Assembly (NCBI GenBank): GCA_030691435.1
Contig: JAUYEK010000363.1
Coordinates: 1-9,810, forward strand
Reading direction: 5' to 3'
Source: Sulfuricella sp.
Lineage (GTDB): Bacteria > Pseudomonadota > Gammaproteobacteria > Burkholderiales > Sulfuricellaceae
DNA: 9,810 nucleotides
In this document: one piece after another, positions 6,084 through 9,810 of the stretch
Layout of the letters: every line of letters begins with the position of its first letter
Numbering within the stretch: the stretch's first letter is position 1
The notes under the pieces: model-generated
What the model saw: only the letters and a program-made list of their open reading frames with translations
Databases searched by the model: none
Told to the model about the DNA's origin: nothing
Translations under genes and position numbers: made by a program

Positions 6084-8087
6084 GTGCGCAATCCCCTTTT
6101 TATTTCCTATTTTAGCTCCGGGCATGGCTTGCTGGGATGCGCCCTGTTGCTTTCTGTCGGCATGGCATCGGCGGGTGAAAACAGCGCATTTTCGGAAGGC
6201 GCCTATCTGGACGAGATGCCTGTCGTGCTCAGCGTCTCGCGTCTTTCCCAGCGGGTGGACGAAGCGCCTGCGGCAGTGACCATAATCGACCGGCAGATGA
6301 TCAAGGAATCCGGCGTCTGGGATCTGGCGGAGGTGTTCCGGCTGGTGCCGGGCATGGTGGTGTCCTACCATTCCACACGCGCCTATACCATGGACAACAC
6401 CGTGAGCTACCATGGGTTGTCCGATCCCTATGCGCGCTCGATGCAGGTTCTGGTGGACGGACGTTCGGTGTATTCCCCCCTGTTCGGCGGGGTGCTGTGG
6501 GGCGACATTCCTGTCGCCCTCGACGATATCGAGCGCATCGAGGTGATCCGCGGGCCGAATGCCGCCAGTTATGGCGCCAATTCCTTCATGGGGGTGGTCA
6601 ACATCATCACTCGCCATTCTTCGGAAACGCAGGGCAAGTTTGTTTCCCTCACCACCGGCCGTAACCGCGAGGAAGGCGTGGCGCGCTATGGTGGCCGCAA
6701 TGGCGACCTGACCTATCGCATTACGGCGGGCGTGCGCAACGACAAGGGCGAGGATCCCACCATCGTGAATGCCCTGTCCACGCAGGGTGGGTGGGACAAG
6801 AACAAGTTCGACGACAGGAAAGTCCAGCTGTTTACCCTGCGTGGCGATTATCGGGTCAATGCGACGGACGAACTGGAATTTCAGTTTGGCTACAACGGCG
6901 GTGACCGGCAGGAAGGGGATGCCGGGACGACTCACCCCTTCTGGAAACGCGCCGACAATCATTTCGAACAGTTGCACTGGCGGCGCGCCTTGGAGGAGGG
7001 CGGCGAGCTGTCGGTGCAGTACTACCATGGTTATGAGAGCAGCTACGGGACCGATACCGATGGTGCGACCAGCACCAACATGGATGTGATTGCGCAACGC
7101 CATGATCTGGAGGTGCAGCACACGTTCTCGCCCAGCAAGAGCACGCGCATGGTGTGGGGCGGCAGTATGCGCTATGACGCCGTTTATGCGCCGTACTATT
7201 TGAGAAATAGCGTTACCAAGGTGCCCGCTATCGATACCAAGCCGTTTCACCTGGGCCGTCTGTTCGGCAACCTGGAGTGGCGCGCGCACCCCGATCTGGT
7301 GTTCAACCTGGGGGCGATGCTGGAGGAAAACAGCTTTACCGGAACGGATATCACGCCCCGTGTCGCGGCCAACTGGCATTTCCTGCCCGGGCATACCCTG
7401 CGTGTCAGCAATTCCAAAGCCACGCGCACCCCGACCAATTATGAGAAAGTTCTCGCCGATCCCTACCTGACTCTAGGGGTGGTCAAGCAGAAATTACGAC
7501 CGGAACGGGTGGACTCCACCGAAATCGGTTATCTGGGCAAATTTTCCAATTTGAACGTGGATTTCCGGGTGTTCAGGGATGAATTCAGCGATCTGATCGT
7601 CGAAAACGGAACGTCGGTAGGACAGGGCAACCTCAATCCGGGCAATGCTGCGGTAAAGGGCTTCGAAACCCAGCTGCAATGGCAAGTCGGCCCCCATACC
7701 AGGCTGGTTTATGGTTTTTCTCACAGCCTGGTTTCCAGTCTTAACCAGGCCACGATAACCTATACCGATGCGGTGCCCACCAGCATCCAGAGCATGATGC
7801 TCACCCACCGCTTCGACCATCGCTGGAGCACGAGCCTGATGGGGTACCAGGTGGGGGCGGCACATTTTCCAGAAACGGATTCTGGCCCACAGGACAATAG
7901 AATGTATTTTGTCGATTCGCATCAACGCTGGGATGCCCGCTTGGCCTATGCCTTCCAGGCCGGAACGACCAGGGGCGAACTGGCGCTCGTGGTGCAGAAT
8001 CTGGCCGATGCGCGTTACTTCGAATTCCGTCACGACAACCAGCCGCCCGGTCGCAGCGCCTGGCTCAATCTGAAGCTCGATCTCTGA
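6084..8087 (+). CDS. TonB-dependent outer-membrane receptor
   Basis: A 667-aa receptor with a signal peptide (about 1-30, cleavage after ASA) and a TonB-box-like stretch, DEMPVVLSVSR (43-53). A plug domain follows: APAAVTIIDRQMI, LAEVFRLVPGM, VLVDGRSVYSPLFGG, then IERIEVIRGPNAASYGANSF and VVNIITR, all hallmark plug sequences. From about 175 onward come alternating polar/hydrophobic strands rich in Tyr, Trp and Arg, as in a 22-strand barrel, ending AWLNLKLDL. The protein ends in Leu rather than the usual aromatic residue. It should bind a ligand at the surface and move it into the periplasm with TonB/ExbBD energy. The ligand cannot be read from the sequence: iron chelate, cobalamin and other small ligands are all possible, and no Fur box or cobalamin riboswitch was recognised upstream. 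The binding-protein and sensor genes that follow share its upstream element, so the three probably work together. Confidence 0.93.
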   Translation: MRNPLFISYFSSGHGLLGCALLLSVGMASAGENSAFSEGAYLDEMPVVLSVSRLSQRVDEAPAAVTIIDRQMIKESGVWDLAEVFRLVPGMVVSYHSTRAYTMDNTVSYHGLSDPYARSMQVLVDGRSVYSPLFGGVLWGDIPVALDDIERIEVIRGPNAASYGANSFMGVVNIITRHSSETQGKFVSLTTGRNREEGVARYGGRNGDLTYRITAGVRNDKGEDPTIVNALSTQGGWDKNKFDDRKVQLFTLRGDYRVNATDELEFQFGYNGGDRQEGDAGTTHPFWKRADNHFEQLHWRRALEEGGELSVQYYHGYESSYGTDTDGATSTNMDVIAQRHDLEVQHTFSPSKSTRMVWGGSMRYDAVYAPYYLRNSVTKVPAIDTKPFHLGRLFGNLEWRAHPDLVFNLGAMLEENSFTGTDITPRVAANWHFLPGHTLRVSNSKATRTPTNYEKVLADPYLTLGVVKQKLRPERVDSTEIGYLGKFSNLNVDFRVFRDEFSDLIVENGTSVGQGNLNPGNAAVKGFETQLQWQVGPHTRLVYGFSHSLVSSLNQATITYTDAVPTSIQSMMLTHRFDHRWSTSLMGYQVGAAHFPETDSGPQDNRMYFVDSHQRWDARLAYAFQAGTTRGELALVVQNLADARYFEFRHDNQPPGRSAWLNLKLDL

Positions 8088-8110
8088 TTGTGATGGATTA
8101 GCCTTTCGTA

Positions 8111-8160
8111 TTAGGGAATCCCCTATACGAATTGGGAAGGCTTTCTGATAATTTATAGGC
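8111..8160 (+). promoter_or_regulatory. Shared upstream element B, before the substrate-binding-protein gene
   Basis: This is the second copy of the element at 5978-6026. It contains TAGGGAATCCCCTA (8112-8125), a near-perfect 14-base palindrome with two mismatched positions when compared with its reverse complement. CTATACGAAT (8123-8132) and TTTCTGATAATTTATAGGC (8142-8160) follow, with TGATAATTT as extended -10. No -35 consensus is found at the usual distance, so an activator that binds the palindrome is plausible. The predicted transcript start is near 8161. It lies in the 124-base gap between the receptor stop and the ATG at 8212. Confidence 0.6.
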
Positions 8161-8177
8161 TATGCTCAAACATCAGT

Positions 8178-8204
8178 TGGCTCAATCTGAAGCCGGACCT
8201 CTGA
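8178..8204 (+). repeat. Degenerate copy of the receptor gene's last nine codons
   Basis: TGGCTCAATCTGAAGC here is identical to 8061-8076, and the following bases keep CTCTGA at the same place, giving 24 of 27 identical positions with the end of the receptor gene (8061-8087). Read in the equivalent frame it encodes WLNLKPDL and a stop, against WLNLKLDL and a stop in the receptor. It is a short direct repeat 117 bases downstream of the original, probably a remnant of a second, lost receptor copy. It is too short to be a gene. Confidence 0.8.
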
Positions 8205-8211
8205 GAGCCTG

Positions 8212-9159
8212 ATGCACTACCGGCGCTTTCTCTCCGTTCTATGCCTTGCCCTGGCCATGTTCTGTCTGCCGCGCGCGGCAGCAGCGCTGGATGGGGTGAC
8301 CGTGGTGCTCAGCGAGGAAGGCGGCGCTTACGCCCAGGTGGCGGACAAACTGCGCGCGGTTCTTTCCCAGGGTGGCGGTACAGCCAGGCTGCCGGTCAAA
8401 GTGATAGCGTTGAAGGAAGGGGACTCCCTCCGTGCCGACCCCGGACAGTTGCTGGTAGCGGTCGGTAGCGGAGCGATGGAGGCGCTGGCGCAAAAAAATC
8501 TGCCTCAGCCCGTGCTCAGCGTGCTGGTGCCGCGTGCCGCGTTCGAGAAGGCTGCCCGGCAGAGCGGGCGTCTGGGCGATCCGCGTAATTTCTCCGCGAT
8601 CTACCTTGACCAGCCTTGGGCGCGCCAGTTTGCCCTGATTCGCCACGCCCTTCCCGGTCGGACTAAAGTCGGTATCCTGTTGCCCCCCAATTCCACCGAG
8701 CTTGCCGCGGCGCTGAGTGCGGCGGCCAAGGCCGCCGGCTTTGTCGCGATCATCGAGACGGTGGATGGCGAAGCCGATCTGTTGCCGGTATTGAAGCGTC
8801 TGCTGGGTGAAAGCGATGTGCTGCTGGCGGTTCCCGATCCGCTTATCTACAATCGCAATACCGTCCAGAGCATTCTTCTTACCACCTACCGCCAGCAAGT
8901 GCCGCTGATCGGATTTTCACCTTCCTATGTCAAAGCGGGCGCGATTGCGGCGGTGTTCAGCGTGCCCGAGCAAATCGGCCAGCAGGCAGCGGAAATGATC
9001 CAGCGCCTGGCGGCAGACCGGCGTTTGCCACTGCCCCAGCCGCCCCGCTATTTCTCGGTCGGCGTCAATGCCCAGGTTGCCCGTTCACTTGGCATTAGCC
9101 TCGACGATGAAGCAAGCCTGAACAGCAAACTGAAACGCACTTCAGAGGGCGAACCATGA
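8212..9159 (+). CDS. Periplasmic ABC-type substrate-binding protein (COG2984-like)
   Basis: A 315-aa protein with a signal peptide (basic MHYRRF, hydrophobic core, cleavage near A25). The mature part has the two-lobe layout of the 'ABC transporter substrate binding protein' family (PF04392/COG2984). The hallmark stretches are LLVAVGSGAMEAL, VLVPRAAFE, FALIRHALPGRTKVGILLPP, VLLAVPDPLIYN, TTYRQQVPLIGFSPSYVKAG and the C-terminal PRYFSVGVNAQVARSLGISL. It has no lipobox. The family binds small ligands for uptake or for sensing. No ABC permease or ATPase gene accompanies it; instead a sensor gene overlaps its stop (ATGA). A role as periplasmic ligand presenter to that sensor is an inference. The start ATG at 8212 has only weak GAGAG upstream, and a tiny upstream ORF (8162-8212) ends in TGATG over it. 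Confidence 0.9.
   Translation: MHYRRFLSVLCLALAMFCLPRAAAALDGVTVVLSEEGGAYAQVADKLRAVLSQGGGTARLPVKVIALKEGDSLRADPGQLLVAVGSGAMEALAQKNLPQPVLSVLVPRAAFEKAARQSGRLGDPRNFSAIYLDQPWARQFALIRHALPGRTKVGILLPPNSTELAAALSAAAKAAGFVAIIETVDGEADLLPVLKRLLGESDVLLAVPDPLIYNRNTVQSILLTTYRQQVPLIGFSPSYVKAGAIAAVFSVPEQIGQQAAEMIQRLAADRRLPLPQPPRYFSVGVNAQVARSLGISLDDEASLNSKLKRTSEGEP
9145..9149 (+). promoter_or_regulatory. Ribosome binding site of the sensor gene
   Basis: GAGGG sits 6 bases before the ATG at 9156 and lies within the last codons of the upstream gene, supporting a coupled ATGA start. Confidence 0.65.
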
Positions 9160-9810
9160 AACACTGGAGCATCAAATACAGGATCCTGTTCCTGGCGATG
9201 TTCCCGGTGGTCGTCATCGCCACTCTGCTGAGCATTCTGGTGGTGATCGGCGGCATCGCCGAAATGGATGGCGCCCTGAAGTCGCGTGGCATGTTGATCG
9301 CCCGCCAGCTTGCGCCGGCCAGCGAATATGGCGCGTTTTCCGGCAACCGCGAAATTCTTCAGGCGCTCTCTCAGGCGGTGATGAAGGAACAAGACGTCAA
9401 CGCGATCATCATTACCGATGACCGCGACAAGATCCTCGCAGTGAGTGGCCGACCCAGCCAGTTCGACTTTAAAGCGGTCGAGCTTGCCGACGTCGGCCAG
9501 GTCGACTCGATCGGAAAGAATGCCCTGGTTTTTGCAGCGCCGATTTACCAGAATGAAAACGGTATCGACGAATATGGCCTGTTTGACCGCGCGGAACGTA
9601 ATAATGGCAAGAAAAAGAAAGTGCTCGGGCGGGTTTACGTGGAGCTGTCCACGTCCGCCACCCAGCAGCGCAAAAGCCGTTTCATCCTGATCAGCATAAC
9701 CATTGGTTTTTTCGGCTTTTTCGGGGCTCTGCTGCTGGCGCTACGCATGAGCCGCGACGTCACCCATCCGCTGTCGCGCCTGCTCGGTGCGGTCGTGCGC
9801 ATAACCGATG
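9156..9810 (+). CDS. BarA-like membrane sensor, N-terminal part (cut by window end)
   Basis: At least 218 aa, open at the right edge. It has a membrane helix at about 11-33, a periplasmic domain of about 140 residues, a second helix at about 176-197, and a HAMP start with LRMSRDVTHPLSRLLGAV. The early block LIARQLAPASEYGAFSGNRE and the RDVTHPLSRL junction closely parallel E. coli BarA (AVSTEYGMSLQNRE and RDVTRPIRNM), so the input domain is of the BarA (DUF2222-like) type. The missing C-terminus could be a hybrid histidine kinase or a GGDEF/EAL module, since betaproteobacteria use this input with several outputs; it cannot be decided here. The start overlaps the stop of the binding-protein gene (ATGA), a sign of translational coupling. 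The periplasmic loop contains a lysine-rich patch, NNGKKKKV (149-156). Confidence 0.85.
   Translation, partial: MKHWSIKYRILFLAMFPVVVIATLLSILVVIGGIAEMDGALKSRGMLIARQLAPASEYGAFSGNREILQALSQAVMKEQDVNAIIITDDRDKILAVSGRPSQFDFKAVELADVGQVDSIGKNALVFAAPIYQNENGIDEYGLFDRAERNNGKKKKVLGRVYVELSTSATQQRKSRFILISITIGFFGFFGALLLALRMSRDVTHPLSRLLGAVVRITD

Noticed and set aside
6051..7394. 447-codon minus-strand frame across the receptor gene
   Set aside because: Antisense to the signal peptide, plug and first barrel strands; no domain in its translation.

Overview
The window is high-GC DNA from a Gram-negative proteobacterium. The dispersed GC-rich palindromes, the outer-membrane TonB-dependent receptor and the BarA-type sensor suggest a betaproteobacterium (for example the Nitrosomonadales), but no rRNA or other phylogenetic marker is present, so this is an inference. 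All genes supported here lie on the + strand. No tRNA, rRNA, CRISPR array, transposase or phage gene was seen, and no gene-free gap exceeds about 230 bases.

Left part (1-2200): three unrelated-looking genes are separated by near-identical palindromic repeats built on GGTGCGCATGGCGCACC, all in the same orientation. The genes are a small membrane-anchored DUF6164/DUF2007-like protein (197-562), an EF-hand-like calcium-binding-motif protein without a signal peptide (673-1734), and a CheY-sized degenerate receiver-like protein (1814-2194). Each repeat sits just upstream of a gene start; the first and third genes have no visible Shine-Dalgarno sequence. A fourth, different palindrome lies at 80-138.

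Middle (2195-5953): a REP-type hairpin with the TAGGAGCGGCGCCC core sits in the leader of a very large (1050 aa) membrane-anchored GT51/penicillin-binding-protein-like gene. Its three transpeptidase motifs are intact, but its GT51 part looks catalytically degenerate: by eye the second catalytic Glu is a Gln, and ED of motif 1 is EN. A 79-aa protein I do not recognise follows.

Right part (5954-9810): a likely trans-envelope sensing or uptake module consists of a TonB-dependent outer-membrane receptor, a periplasmic ABC-type substrate-binding protein (COG2984-like) and an inner-membrane BarA-like sensor that runs off the window. The last two genes overlap by ATGA. The receptor and the binding-protein gene each carry a closely similar upstream element of about 50 bp (5978-6026 and 8111-8160), including a TGnTAATTT extended -10. 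The last nine codons of the receptor are repeated, in degenerate form, between the second element and the binding-protein gene. This suggests that a tandem receptor copy was once there and was deleted. The shared promoter element plus the receptor-tail remnant is the most interesting signal in the window.
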